64,000 bases of DNA, taken from NCBI RefSeq assembly GCF_030730925.1, contig NZ_JAVAMB010000003.1:186001-250000 (forward strand), in the 5' to 3' direction. The notes below the pieces were generated by a model. The model did no database searches. It had not been told where the DNA came from and was given only the letters and a program-made list of their open reading frames with translations. Shown here one piece after another: positions 33,274-40,991 of the stretch (the first letter of the stretch is position 1; each line of letters starts with the position of its first letter). The DNA is from Flavobacterium sp. DG2-3. Lineage in GTDB: Bacteria; Bacteroidota; Bacteroidia; Flavobacteriales; Flavobacteriaceae. A program made the position numbers and the translations under genes.

Positions 33274-33660
33274 TTAATGTAGTTTGTAAATTATACGAGA
33301 AAAAATTAAGTAAAGTTGGAAAATAGTTACAAAAAAAGTAGAAATTTCAAGGAATGTAATATTTCCAAAGTATTGTTCTAAATTAAGGTTTTCTGCGACA
33401 TTTACTCTCATATTATTGATTTTTTTAAAAAAATATAGCACTGAAATCATCCAGCTAAAACTCAAAAAAATAAACACACTACCTCCTTCTGGCATACTTT
33501 CGCTTCGAATAAAATCATAAATCTTAGCTATTAAAACTATAGCAAAAAAAAATATTACGCAATAGATAAGTAATCTCACTAAATTGGATTGTTTTTTCAG
33601 AATTTTATAAAAAGAATAATTTGTTACACAAACTAATGTGCTTAAAACGAAATAATACAT
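33274..33660 (-). CDS. Small polytopic membrane protein of unknown function (array member 3)
   Basis: The 128-residue product is mostly hydrophobic, with four likely membrane segments (about 3-18, 28-47, 60-78, 100-122) joined by short Lys-rich loops (KILKKQSN, FFKKINNMRVN). I recognise no family. It is the last of three minus-strand genes with the same size (123-128 residues), the same four-segment layout and very AT-rich codons, separated by 80-140 bp. The motif found upstream of it (33691-33722) recurs upstream of the second gene. An immunity-type or phage-exclusion role is possible but unproven. Confidence 0.5.
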   Translation of the reverse strand: MYYFVLSTLVCVTNYSFYKILKKQSNLVRLLIYCVIFFFAIVLIAKIYDFIRSESMPEGGSVFIFLSFSWMISVLYFFKKINNMRVNVAENLNLEQYFGNITFLEISTFFVTIFQLYLIFSRIIYKLH

Positions 33661-33690
33661 TTTTTAATTTTTAATTGAAAAATAGTTTTT

Positions 33691-33722
33691 CTCTATGCTG
33701 GCGTGGGTGTATCTCTTGTGCA
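33691..33722 (-). repeat. Recurring intergenic motif, copy 2
   Basis: The minus strand reads GCACAAGAGATACACC followed by CACGCCAGCAT. It matches the motif at 34204-34234 at roughly three of four positions and sits at the same place, just upstream of the next small membrane gene. Confidence 0.6.
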
Positions 33723-33796
33723 TTTTTTTAATAGCAATATTATTTAAGGATTGTATTATAATTTTGAACTCCAAATAAGCAAAAACTGTAAAGCGC

Positions 33797-34168
33797 TTAT
33801 GCTAGAAAAAGCAATAATAGACTGTGCTCTTCTATATTTTTTTCTTTTGTTTGGCTAAGTTTTTCGATATTAAAGTTTTGTATATAATTTATAAATGCTT
33901 CATCAAATAAAAATTTTATAGCATTGAAAAATATGATTCCATAGCTAATTAAGGTTAGAACAATTATTTTCATTTTTTTTGCATTGGGCTGTTTTACATA
34001 CTGGTCAAAGTAAAAAAACTTTATTAAAAATAAGAACAGAAAAAAGTAAACACTTACATAGAAAAATTGTTTGTAGCTAAAGCAATCATTTAATATTATT
34101 CTTTTTAAGATAAAATAATTTAGTAATCCGTATAGTATGGTTAATATTAAGTTTATGGACATTATCAA
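33797..34168 (-). CDS. Small polytopic membrane protein of unknown function (array member 2)
   Basis: A 123-residue hydrophobic protein with about four membrane segments (residues 4-22, 33-52, 67-85 and a weaker one near 85-100) and a polar tail (NIEKLSQTKEKNIEEH). It is rich in Phe, Ile, Leu and Tyr. It has the same size class and topology as the neighbours on both sides but no obvious sequence identity beyond composition. No family is recognised. A repeated motif at 34204-34234 precedes it. Confidence 0.5.
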   Translation of the reverse strand: MIMSINLILTILYGLLNYFILKRIILNDCFSYKQFFYVSVYFFLFLFLIKFFYFDQYVKQPNAKKMKIIVLTLISYGIIFFNAIKFLFDEAFINYIQNFNIEKLSQTKEKNIEEHSLLLLFLA

Positions 34169-34203
34169 TAAAATTTAATTGGATTAATCATTTTAAAAAA
34201 ATC

Positions 34204-34234
34204 ACTCTGCTGGTGCTGGTGTTTCACTCGTGCC
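34204..34234 (-). repeat. Recurring intergenic motif, copy 1
   Basis: The minus strand reads GGCACGAGTGAAACACC then AGCACCAGCAGAG, between array members 1 and 2. One reading frame would encode GTSETPAPAE and stop, and the other copy TRDTPTPA and stop, so both might be leftovers of the 3' end of one ancestral gene. Confidence 0.6.
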
Positions 34235-34253
34235 AAAATGAAAATTTGCAAAA

Positions 34254-34631
34254 TTATTTCAATTCATAAATCATTTTTAATTGCATTATAAAACTAATTA
34301 GAAAAATAAGTGTCAATAAAATTTTCTTATCAATCATCTTTACAATAGCATCATTAAAAGTATTGAAAGATTTCTTGGCTATCTCATGAATCATGAACTT
34401 ATTTAAAAAATAAAAAAAGATTAAGATATAGCTAAAGAAGAATAAGCGGTTAAATATTGGTCTTGCTAATAAGCAAGGAGTAAAATTTAATTCATGCAAT
34501 ATAATTATAAGGAGAAATAGTGATGTGATAAAAAATCGTGCTAGAGATTCTAATTTCAGCAGTTTATTCAAATGCATGTAGATGTATATGTTTAATGATA
34601 AGAAAAAAAGCATGTAAACATAGTTGGGCAT
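34254..34631 (-). CDS. Small polytopic membrane protein of unknown function (array member 1)
   Basis: A 125-residue protein with four likely membrane segments (about 4-20, 33-48, 60-78, 105-120) and a polar loop (HEIAKKSFNTFNDAIVKMIDKK). It is first in the row of three and has a consensus TATATTTG element upstream (34673-34680), suggesting that one promoter serves the array. It is AT-rich even against this genome. No family is recognised. A role as an immunity or effector protein of an interbacterial toxin system is one possibility, but no toxin gene is visible here. Confidence 0.5.
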   Translation of the reverse strand: MPNYVYMLFFLSLNIYIYMHLNKLLKLESLARFFITSLFLLIIILHELNFTPCLLARPIFNRLFFFSYILIFFYFLNKFMIHEIAKKSFNTFNDAIVKMIDKKILLTLIFLISFIMQLKMIYELK

Positions 34632-34672
34632 TTGTAATTAGATTTAGATGAATTAAACTTTTTCGTTTTTAG

Positions 34673-34680
34673 CAAATATA
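34673..34680 (-). promoter_or_regulatory. Putative promoter of the small membrane-protein array
   Basis: The minus strand reads TATATTTG followed by C, 41 bp upstream of array member 1. Confidence 0.5.
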
Positions 34681-34701
34681 AATTTTTTGGATCTTGTATA
34701 T

Positions 34702-34733
34702 AAAAAATGCGCTCAAATTTGAGCGCATTTTTT
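34702..34733 (-). terminator. Terminator of the HMA lipoprotein gene
   Basis: A near-perfect palindrome, AAAAAATGCGCTCAAA with its complement, flanked by A and T runs. It can work in both directions. Confidence 0.85.
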
Positions 34734-34751
34734 ATAATTGAATTTTCGAAT

Positions 34752-35129
34752 TTAAGACTTAAAATTCGAAACCTTATATGTTTTTCCATCGCCAGTATCT
34801 TGAACCACTTTCGTTAAAGATTCTGGGTTTTGAATAGTTTTATCAAAACTTACCGTCGCTGTTTTTTTGTCAAAATCAACAGTTGCTTTGTCAACTCCGT
34901 CAAGATTTGCCAATTCTTCTTCAATTGTTTTTGCGCATCCTACCGCACAAGTCATTCCGTCAATTGTAAAGCTTGCAGTCTGTAAATTTTCTGCAGCAAT
35001 TGGTTTGTGTTCTTTTGGAGCAGTTTTTTCTGCATTTACAACTTGAAGACTTTTATCTTCTTCTTTTTTACAGCCAACAAATACTAAACCAGCGATTGTT
35101 GCAGCGATTAAGATTTTTGAAATTTTCAT
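34752..35129 (-). CDS. Heavy-metal-associated (HMA) domain lipoprotein
   Basis: The 125-residue product has a lipoprotein signal (FVGC, Cys at residue 20), a short charged linker, then one ferredoxin-like HMA domain at about 50-120. Its metal motif is MTCAVGC rather than the usual MTCxxC, so the two Cys are spaced C-x3-C, as in the MTCAxGC variant common in Bacteroidota. It probably buffers or ferries copper or zinc in the periplasm. It is a single-gene unit with its own terminator. No copper ATPase or efflux genes are adjacent. Confidence 0.85.
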   Translation of the reverse strand: MKISKILIAATIAGLVFVGCKKEEDKSLQVVNAEKTAPKEHKPIAAENLQTASFTIDGMTCAVGCAKTIEEELANLDGVDKATVDFDKKTATVSFDKTIQNPESLTKVVQDTGDGKTYKVSNFKS

Positions 35130-35231
35130 TATATATAAATTTTAAATTGCGAATTAGGTTGTTTGCAAAATTAATAAAAAGAGAATGCTCAGTTCGTAAA
35201 ATAATTACAAATTTGCAGTAAATAACAATTT

Positions 35232-36098
35232 ATGGACACAAAACAGTTAAAGTGGATTTACTTAGCGATTCTTTCTCTTATCTGGGGAAGTTCTTTTATT
35301 TTAATAAAAAAGGGACTAATCGGACTGACTGCCATTCAAGTTGGTTCGTTCCGAATTATTTTTGCCGCGCTGTTTTTGTTGATTTTTGGTTTTAATAGTT
35401 TGAAAAAAATCTCTCGCCGCCAGTGGAAGTATGTTGCTATAACTTCTCTATTCGGAACTTTTATGCCAGCTTATCTTTTTGCGATTGCAGAAACTCAGGT
35501 CAGCAGTTCTATTGTAGCGATTTTAAATTCATTAACGCCTTTAAATACTTTGGTTTTAGGAATTATAGCATTTGGAATTCAGTTTCAAAGGCGACAAGTT
35601 TTAGGCGTTTTTGTTGGGCTTGTAGGCTGTCTGCTTTTGGTTTTAAGCGGAGATTCTTCAAGCGGAACGCAAAATTATCTTTATGTTGTATTGGTTGTAA
35701 TTGCGACGCTTAGTTATGCAATCAACGTAAATCTGATTAAGAAATATCTTCACGACTTAAATTCGGTTAGCATTACAACAGGAAATTTTGCAGTTTTGTT
35801 TTTGCCAGCCTTAATTATTCTGAGTACAACAGATATCGGCCAGAAAATACATTTTGCAGAAACGCAGCATTCTATACTTTTTGTAATGATTCTAGGGGTT
35901 TTAGGAACCGGAATAGCCAATATCCTTTTCTTTAAACTGATTCAGATATCGTCGCCAGTTTTCGCAACTTCAGTAACGTATCTAATTCCGATTGTGGCGT
36001 TCTTCTGGGGATTGTTTGATAATGAAGTGCTTACGCCAATTCAGTCAGTTGGTGCTTTTGTTATTTTAATCGGAGTTTATTTATCGGCGAAGAAGTAA
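35232..36098 (+). CDS. EamA/DMT-family permease
   Basis: A 288-residue inner-membrane protein with ten hydrophobic helices in two EamA repeats (IWGSSFILIKKGL near the start, and VTYLIPIVAFFWGLFDNEVL in the second half). Each repeat shows the conserved WGSSF / P.....WG..F..E signatures of drug/metabolite transporters. The substrate is not predictable. It stands alone and is followed by several repeats (36107-36290). Confidence 0.85.
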   Translation: MDTKQLKWIYLAILSLIWGSSFILIKKGLIGLTAIQVGSFRIIFAALFLLIFGFNSLKKISRRQWKYVAITSLFGTFMPAYLFAIAETQVSSSIVAILNSLTPLNTLVLGIIAFGIQFQRRQVLGVFVGLVGCLLLVLSGDSSSGTQNYLYVVLVVIATLSYAINVNLIKKYLHDLNSVSITTGNFAVLFLPALIILSTTDIGQKIHFAETQHSILFVMILGVLGTGIANILFFKLIQISSPVFATSVTYLIPIVAFFWGLFDNEVLTPIQSVGAFVILIGVYLSAKK

Positions 36099-36106
36099 GA
36101 CTTGGG

Positions 36107-36179
36107 CTTCGACTCCGCTCAGCCTGACAATAGGTATGGTTAATTGTTTATTGCAGTGTCACCCTGAGCGAAGTCGAAG
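36107..36179. repeat. REP-like hairpin pair, family B
   Basis: Left unit 36107-36129 (minus-strand stem GGCT/AGCC, loop GAGCGGAGTCGA). Right unit 36157-36179 on the plus strand (stem CCCT/AGGG, loop GAGCGAAGTCGA). The two units oppose each other across 27 bp. Confidence 0.8.
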
Positions 36180-36205
36180 GGCACTCCAACTGGAACGGGG
36201 TTTCT

Positions 36206-36235
36206 CCCGAGGCTTCGGGACGCTCAGCCTGACAA
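36206..36235. repeat. Variant REP-like unit fused to a CCCGA/TCGGG hairpin
   Basis: The minus strand reads TGTCAGGCTGAGCGTCCCGA then AGCCT, keeping the TGTCA-stem-GAGCG...CGA-stem plan with a new loop. The plus strand also contains TCCCGAGGCTTCGGGA. Confidence 0.65.
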
Positions 36236-36253
36236 AACTTAGCGTAAAAGAAA

Positions 36254-36286
36254 AGCTTTGTCAAAGTTTAAAACCTTGACAAAGCT
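36254..36286. repeat. Inverted repeat CTTTGTCAAAGTTTAAAAC type, copy 1
   Basis: AGCTTTGTCAAAG and its near complement CTTGACAAAGCT flank TTTAAAAC. A sister copy with a compensating outer base pair lies at 40891-40923. Confidence 0.7.
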
Positions 36287-36333
36287 GATAAAAAACTTTG
36301 TGCCTTTGAGCCTTTGTGGCTATGTACCTTGTA

Positions 36334-38382
36334 TTATAAAAAATCCTTCTCAGAAACTCCTTCGTTAATCTTGATATCAGACATTTTAATATCCAATTCG
36401 AAACCAACATTCTGAACTAAATTAAAAGGAACTTTTACGCCTTTTACTTCTTTATAATCGTTGAAATTTGTGATTTGTTCTACTGATTTTCCGCCTTGTT
36501 CGCGAACTTTAGATTCAGCAGTTTTTAAACCCGATTTCACATCATAATAATACTTTGTCTTGCCGTCTTTAATTACGTAAGCATCGTTTCCGTTAATAGG
36601 TTCAATTCCTTCCACTTTTAAATCAGTTCTTTTTACAAGCTGTAATTCTTCAAAAGGAGCGGCATTTGCTTTCATTTCGGCTAAATCTTCACCTTCAAGA
36701 TTTTTACGCTGTCCTTGCTGTTCAACGTATGCGCCTTTTTCATTTACCACCTGTTTCATGATATTCATGGTTCCCATAGAAAGCGATACCATCATTTTTC
36801 CTTTTGAATCTAATTTTGATATAAAAGTCAATGGAGTAGGAGCTTGCGGAACAGTTGTCGAACCATTCATGTATAATGTTTTTACTGCAGTAACGGCTTT
36901 TTCGCCACCAATAGCATTAATGTAGTTTTCGAAAACTGTTTTTGCTGAAATATCTTTTGGAGCCTCTTTTTTAGCTGCCGGTTTTTCAACTGGATTTCCG
37001 TATTTGTCAAAATAATTGATCGGAATTTGTAATTTTTCTAAACCAGAAATTACATCAGAACCTTTTCCAACGATTACAATACGCATGTTGTCTAATAAGA
37101 AATATTTGTTGGCAACACGGTAAATGTCGTCTGCTGTAACATTATTAATAGTCTGAATATATTTTTCGTAGAAGTCAGCAGGAAGTTTTTCTGTTTCTAT
37201 GTTCAAGGCGTAACGTGCAACAGCTTGCGGTTTTTCAACCTGCATTACAAATCTTCCAATGTAGCCTGCTTTTACGTTTCTTAAAACTTCTGGATCAACT
37301 CTTTCAGTTCTAATTCTTTTGATTTCTTTTACAAATTGAACAACAGCACTGTCTGTTACGGTATTTCTAACTGCCGATGAAGCTTTGAATTTAGTAACAT
37401 ATTTTCCGCTTCCGATGCTAGAATTCGCGCCATACGTCCAAGCGTGCTGTTCGCGTAAATTCATGTTTAAATAACTGTTGAAATCGCCTCCCAAAATTTG
37501 ATTTGCAATAACTGCAGGGAAAAAATCAGGATCGCTCATTCTTAAATTTACAGTATTTACCAATGAAATTTCAGATTGAACTGCGTTTGGAACATCAACA
37601 AAATCTATTTGCAAATTAGAAACATTTACTGGACTTGGATAAGTGTTTTTAGGCGCCGCTTGTTTTTTCCATCCGCCAAATAATTTCTCAACAGCCGTTT
37701 TTATTTCTTTAAATTTAATATCGCCAATAACAACTAAATAAGCATTTTCTGGAACGAAATAAGTATTATAATTGTTTTGAACGTCTGCTAGAGTAACATT
37801 TTTTACAGTTTCTTCAGAAAGATATTCGCCATTCGGATGGTTTTTCCCAAAAGCTAAAACATCTACCACTCGGTTAGAAATTGCTGGAACGCTTTTTTCG
37901 TCCGCTTTAAGACCTTCTAAAAGTTTTGCTTTTTCTTTGTCAAATTCGGTTTGAGTAAAATTTGGCTGTAAAGCACCTTCTGCCAAAAGTTCTAAAACGC
38001 GTCCTGAATATTTAGATAATGAACTTGCATAAGCGCCTTGAGAAGTAAAATTGATATTGGCTCCATAAAAGTCAATTTCTTCATTAAAAGCTTCTTTTGT
38101 TGTTTTTTTAGTTCCGTTTCCAATTAAACTGCTCGTCAATTCGTCAACTCCTTTTTTATTGCCTTCAGTAAATGGAGCATTGTCTAGTGTAAGCGTAAAA
38201 CTAACTCTAGGCAATTTATGGTTTTCAACAACTAAAACCTTCATTCCGTTTGATAAAACAAACGTCTGCGGTTTTTTGATGTTGACTACTGGGGCATTTC
38301 CTGGTTTGGGTTGTGGACGATCTTGTGCTTGCATAATTCCAGTTAGGAAAAAAAGGATTAAAAAAGGATATATTTTTTTCAT
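36334..38382 (-). CDS. M16-family peptidase-like protein lacking the zinc motif, with C-terminal extension
   Basis: A 682-residue exported protein (signal peptide ending IMQA/QDR). It has two M16 half-domains up to about residue 470, but where an active M16 has HxxEH it reads GVDELTSS, so it cannot bind zinc in the usual way. The second half-domain still has the conserved AWTYGANSSIGSG-like segment. The last about 200 residues form a separate beta-rich domain resembling outer-membrane-lipoprotein-sorting folds. It lies 12 bp downstream of an intact M16 gene. Active/inactive M16 pairs are known to work as heterodimers in peptide breakdown. Confidence 0.85.
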   Translation of the reverse strand: MKKIYPFLILFFLTGIMQAQDRPQPKPGNAPVVNIKKPQTFVLSNGMKVLVVENHKLPRVSFTLTLDNAPFTEGNKKGVDELTSSLIGNGTKKTTKEAFNEEIDFYGANINFTSQGAYASSLSKYSGRVLELLAEGALQPNFTQTEFDKEKAKLLEGLKADEKSVPAISNRVVDVLAFGKNHPNGEYLSEETVKNVTLADVQNNYNTYFVPENAYLVVIGDIKFKEIKTAVEKLFGGWKKQAAPKNTYPSPVNVSNLQIDFVDVPNAVQSEISLVNTVNLRMSDPDFFPAVIANQILGGDFNSYLNMNLREQHAWTYGANSSIGSGKYVTKFKASSAVRNTVTDSAVVQFVKEIKRIRTERVDPEVLRNVKAGYIGRFVMQVEKPQAVARYALNIETEKLPADFYEKYIQTINNVTADDIYRVANKYFLLDNMRIVIVGKGSDVISGLEKLQIPINYFDKYGNPVEKPAAKKEAPKDISAKTVFENYINAIGGEKAVTAVKTLYMNGSTTVPQAPTPLTFISKLDSKGKMMVSLSMGTMNIMKQVVNEKGAYVEQQGQRKNLEGEDLAEMKANAAPFEELQLVKRTDLKVEGIEPINGNDAYVIKDGKTKYYYDVKSGLKTAESKVREQGGKSVEQITNFNDYKEVKGVKVPFNLVQNVGFELDIKMSDIKINEGVSEKDFL

Positions 38383-38394
38383 GATTCGATATTC

Positions 38395-39717
38395 TTAGTT
38401 TTGAGATTTAGGAGTAGGAATATAATCTAAAATCAATCGCTGATTTGGATTTAAATATTTCTTGGCAACTTCTCTAATTTCTTCTCTTGTTATAGAATGG
38501 TAGATGTCGATTTCGGTATTAATCAAATTAATATCGCCGTACAATAAATAATACGATGCAAGATTTTCTGCAATTCCTTCTACGCTCGAATTGGCATTTA
38601 CATAATTGTTATCGAATTTGTTTTGTAATTTCTGGTAATCTTTTTCAGAAATAAGGTCGGTTTGTATTTTTACAATTTCCTCATCCATTTCTTTTAAAAT
38701 ATCGGCAGTAGTGTTCGGGGCCATTGGAAGTCCATAAAGAATATACATTCCGTAATCTTCTTGGCTAAATCCTACCGCGCCAATTTGTAACGCCATTTTT
38801 TTGTCGTCAACTATTTTTTTGTAAAGTTTAGAGCTTTTTCCGTCACTTAAATAAGACGAAATTAAATCTAAAACTCTTGCGTCTCTAGTTTTCATCGAAG
38901 GTGTTCTGTACGAAGCGACAATCATCGGAATCTGAATGTTCGGATCTTCGTAAGTCGCTTTAATCGTCTGAGTGATTGGGGCTTCTATATAAGTCTGTTT
39001 TTTAACTTCTTCGCCTCTCGGAATTGGCCCAAAATATTTCTGAATCCATTCTTTCGTTTTTGTTTTTTCAAAATCTCCAGCAACAACTAAAACAGCGTTA
39101 TTTGGAGTATAGAATTTTTTATTAAAAGCTTGAAATTCTTCTAGTGTTGCAGCATCCAGATCTTTCATAGAACCAATTGTGGTCCATCTGTAAGGATGAT
39201 TTTTGAACATATTCTTTTTAACCTCTGGAAGAATATTTCCGTATGGCTGATTGTCGTAACGCATTCTTTTTTCTTCTTTTACGACTTCGTTCTGAGTGTC
39301 AACTCCAATTTTATTAATAATAGGATGCATCAATCTTTCAGATTCCATCCATAAACCCAGTTCTAAACTGTTAGAAGGAAAAACTTCATAATAATAAGTC
39401 CGGTCGTCAGAAGTATTGGCGTTGTTTACCCCTCCGTTTGCGGTAACGATTTTCATCCATTCACCACGCTTTATATTTTGAGTTCCTTCAAATAATAAAT
39501 GTTCAAAGAAGTGTGCAAATCCAGTTCGGTCTGGACGTTCGTCTTTTGATCCAACATGATACATTACCGAAGTAATCACAACTGGAGCAGAAGGATCATT
39601 GTGTAAAATGACATGCAATCCATTGTCTAAATCGTATTCTTCAAAAGCTACTTTTTGGGCATGAGCCACTCCGCCAAGCATTAATGCAGCACTTAACATC
39701 ATTATTGATTTTTTCAT
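38395..39717 (-). CDS. M16-family zinc metallopeptidase (active partner)
   Basis: A 440-residue exported protease (signal peptide ending GGVAHA/QKV). The inverted zinc motif HFFEH is at residues 69-73 with the distal Glu region EVVKEEKRM, as in pitrilysin/insulinase enzymes. It has two half-domains and YxxYGLPMAP-like features in the second. It probably degrades short peptides in the periplasm together with the downstream inactive subunit, which starts 12 bp after its stop. A TATTTTTG promoter element lies about 63 bp upstream. Confidence 0.9.
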   Translation of the reverse strand: MKKSIMMLSAALMLGGVAHAQKVAFEEYDLDNGLHVILHNDPSAPVVITSVMYHVGSKDERPDRTGFAHFFEHLLFEGTQNIKRGEWMKIVTANGGVNNANTSDDRTYYYEVFPSNSLELGLWMESERLMHPIINKIGVDTQNEVVKEEKRMRYDNQPYGNILPEVKKNMFKNHPYRWTTIGSMKDLDAATLEEFQAFNKKFYTPNNAVLVVAGDFEKTKTKEWIQKYFGPIPRGEEVKKQTYIEAPITQTIKATYEDPNIQIPMIVASYRTPSMKTRDARVLDLISSYLSDGKSSKLYKKIVDDKKMALQIGAVGFSQEDYGMYILYGLPMAPNTTADILKEMDEEIVKIQTDLISEKDYQKLQNKFDNNYVNANSSVEGIAENLASYYLLYGDINLINTEIDIYHSITREEIREVAKKYLNPNQRLILDYIPTPKSQN

Positions 39718-39779
39718 AAAGATTAATAATTTTAAAATATCAACAAGAGTAGGTCGACAAGAGTTGATTTTGGTTACAT

Positions 39780-39787
39780 CAAAAATA
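39780..39787 (-). promoter_or_regulatory. Putative promoter of the M16 pair
   Basis: The minus strand reads TATTTTTG, matching TAnnTTTG, about 63 bp before the ATG of the active M16 gene. Confidence 0.5.
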
Positions 39788-39929
39788 GTTTTTTTAATTA
39801 TGAATTGCAGATTTGTTTTTAAATAAATGAAATTTTAACAGTCTTTTACTTTAAAATAGTTTCGTTTATCGTGCGAAACTGCTTGAAAAACAAGGTTTTT
39901 AAATGTCAAAATATTTTTGCTTTTATAGA

Positions 39930-39959
39930 TTGCACAGTAAATTTTTAGTTGTATATTTG
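39930..39959 (+). promoter_or_regulatory. rplU-rpmA promoter (TTG / 19 bp / TATATTTG)
   Basis: TTG at 39930-39932 and TATATTTG at 39952-39959 with a 19-bp spacer. It is the best consensus match in the window, as expected for ribosomal genes. Confidence 0.8.
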
Positions 39960-39989
39960 CAACCTTAAAAATCAATAAATCAATTTGGT

Positions 39990-40427
39990 ATGTATGCAAT
40001 CGTAGAGATAGCAGGGCAACAATTTAAAGTAAGCAAAGACTTAAAGGTTTATGTTCACCGTTTGGCTAACGAAGAAGGTTCAAAAGTTTCTTTTGACAAA
40101 GTTCTTTTATTAGATGACAACGGAAATGTAACTTTAGGCGCCCCAGCTATAGAAGGTGCTTCAGTAGAAGCTAAAGTGTTACAACACTTAAAAGGTGATA
40201 AAGTTATCGTTTTCAAAAAGAAAAGAAGAAAAGGATACAAAAAGAGAAATGGTCACAGACAATATCTTACACAAATTGTAATTGAAGGTATTACTGCAGC
40301 AGGAGGAACTAAAAAAGCAGCAGCTAAAAAAGCAGTTGTAGCAGAAGAAGCTCCAGCTACTGAAGAAGCTCCAAAAGCTAAAAAAGCAGCAGCTCCAAAA
40401 GCAAAAAAAGAGACTACTAAAGAATAA
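39990..40427 (+). CDS. rplU: 50S ribosomal protein bL21
   Basis: The first about 103 residues are a full bL21 (MYAIVEIAGQQFKVSKDL, KRRKGYKKRNGHRQYLTQI) that binds 23S rRNA. The last about 40 residues are an Ala/Lys/Glu-rich tail (repeats of KKAAAKKA and EEAPA/EEAPKAKK) not present in E. coli L21 but common in Bacteroidota. It is followed by rpmA after 24 bp, the conserved ribosomal pair, and is driven by a strong promoter. Confidence 0.96.
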   Translation: MYAIVEIAGQQFKVSKDLKVYVHRLANEEGSKVSFDKVLLLDDNGNVTLGAPAIEGASVEAKVLQHLKGDKVIVFKKKRRKGYKKRNGHRQYLTQIVIEGITAAGGTKKAAAKKAVVAEEAPATEEAPKAKKAAAPKAKKETTKE

Positions 40428-40451
40428 TAACAATATTTAAACTCATACGTC

Positions 40452-40712
40452 ATGGCTCACAAGAAAGGTGTCGGTAGTTCGAAGAATGGTAGAGAATCAG
40501 AATCAAAACGTCTAGGCGTTAAGATTTATGGTGGTCAAGCTGCTATTGCTGGGAACATCATCGTTAGACAAAGAGGTTCAAAACACAATCCAGGTGAAAA
40601 CGTTTACATCAGTAAAGATCACACACTACACGCAAGAGTAGCTGGAGTTGTTAAGTTCCAAAAGAAAAGAGATAACAAATCTTATGTATCTATTATCCCA
40701 TTCGAGGCATAA
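40452..40712 (+). CDS. rpmA: 50S ribosomal protein bL27
   Basis: An 86-residue bL27 whose N-terminus is [20 protein letters not shown], reaching toward the peptidyl-transferase centre. There is no cleavable N-terminal extension of the kind found in Firmicutes. The core [21 protein letters not shown] is intact. It is second in the rplU-rpmA operon and is closed by a strong terminator. Confidence 0.97.
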
Positions 40713-40734
40713 TAATTCATAGATTACTTTTTAT

Positions 40735-40766
40735 AAAAAACCCGTTCAGAAATGAACGGGTTTTTT
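40735..40766 (+). terminator. Terminator of rplU-rpmA
   Basis: Stem AAACCCGTTC/GAACGGGTTT with a short loop, flanked by A and T runs, 22 bp after the rpmA stop. Confidence 0.93.
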
Positions 40767-40773
40767 GTTTTTG

Positions 40774-40858
40774 GTCATTGCGAGGAACGAAGCAATCTCA
40801 CGTGCTAAATTTAATTAGTGATTATTGTTAGTGTGGTTGCTTCGTTCCTGGCAATGAC
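40774..40858. repeat. REP-like hairpin pair, family A, copy 2
   Basis: Arms 40774-40795 and 40837-40858, identical to those at 1817-1899 except for one base in the right arm (CCTG for CCTC). The spacer sequences differ, but both retain CTCAC after the left arm and GTGG before the right arm. Confidence 0.85.
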
Positions 40859-40890
40859 AAAGAGTGTGAATATAATGGTCTTAAAAAAAA

Positions 40891-40923
40891 ACCTTTGTCA
40901 AAGTTTAAAACTTTGACAAAGGT
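40891..40923. repeat. Inverted repeat CTTTGTCAAAGTTTAAAAC type, copy 2
   Basis: ACCTTTGTCAAAG and its complement flank TTTAAAA. The outer pair differs from copy 1 on both arms, preserving pairing. The rest of 40924-40991 is simple ATTTGGAATTTG-type repeat. Confidence 0.7.
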
Positions 40924-40991
40924 GAGATATTGTTGTTATTTAGAATTTAGATTTTGGAATTTGGAATTTGAAATTTGAAATTTTCCAAATT

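Noticed and set aside
33691..34234. CRISPR-like repeat spacing in the small membrane-protein array
   Set aside because: Only two degenerate copies about 500 bp apart; the intervening DNA is coding.
34592..34789. 65-residue minus-strand frame overlapping the terminator and array promoter
   Set aside because: It spans a strong terminator hairpin and overlaps the HMA and array genes.
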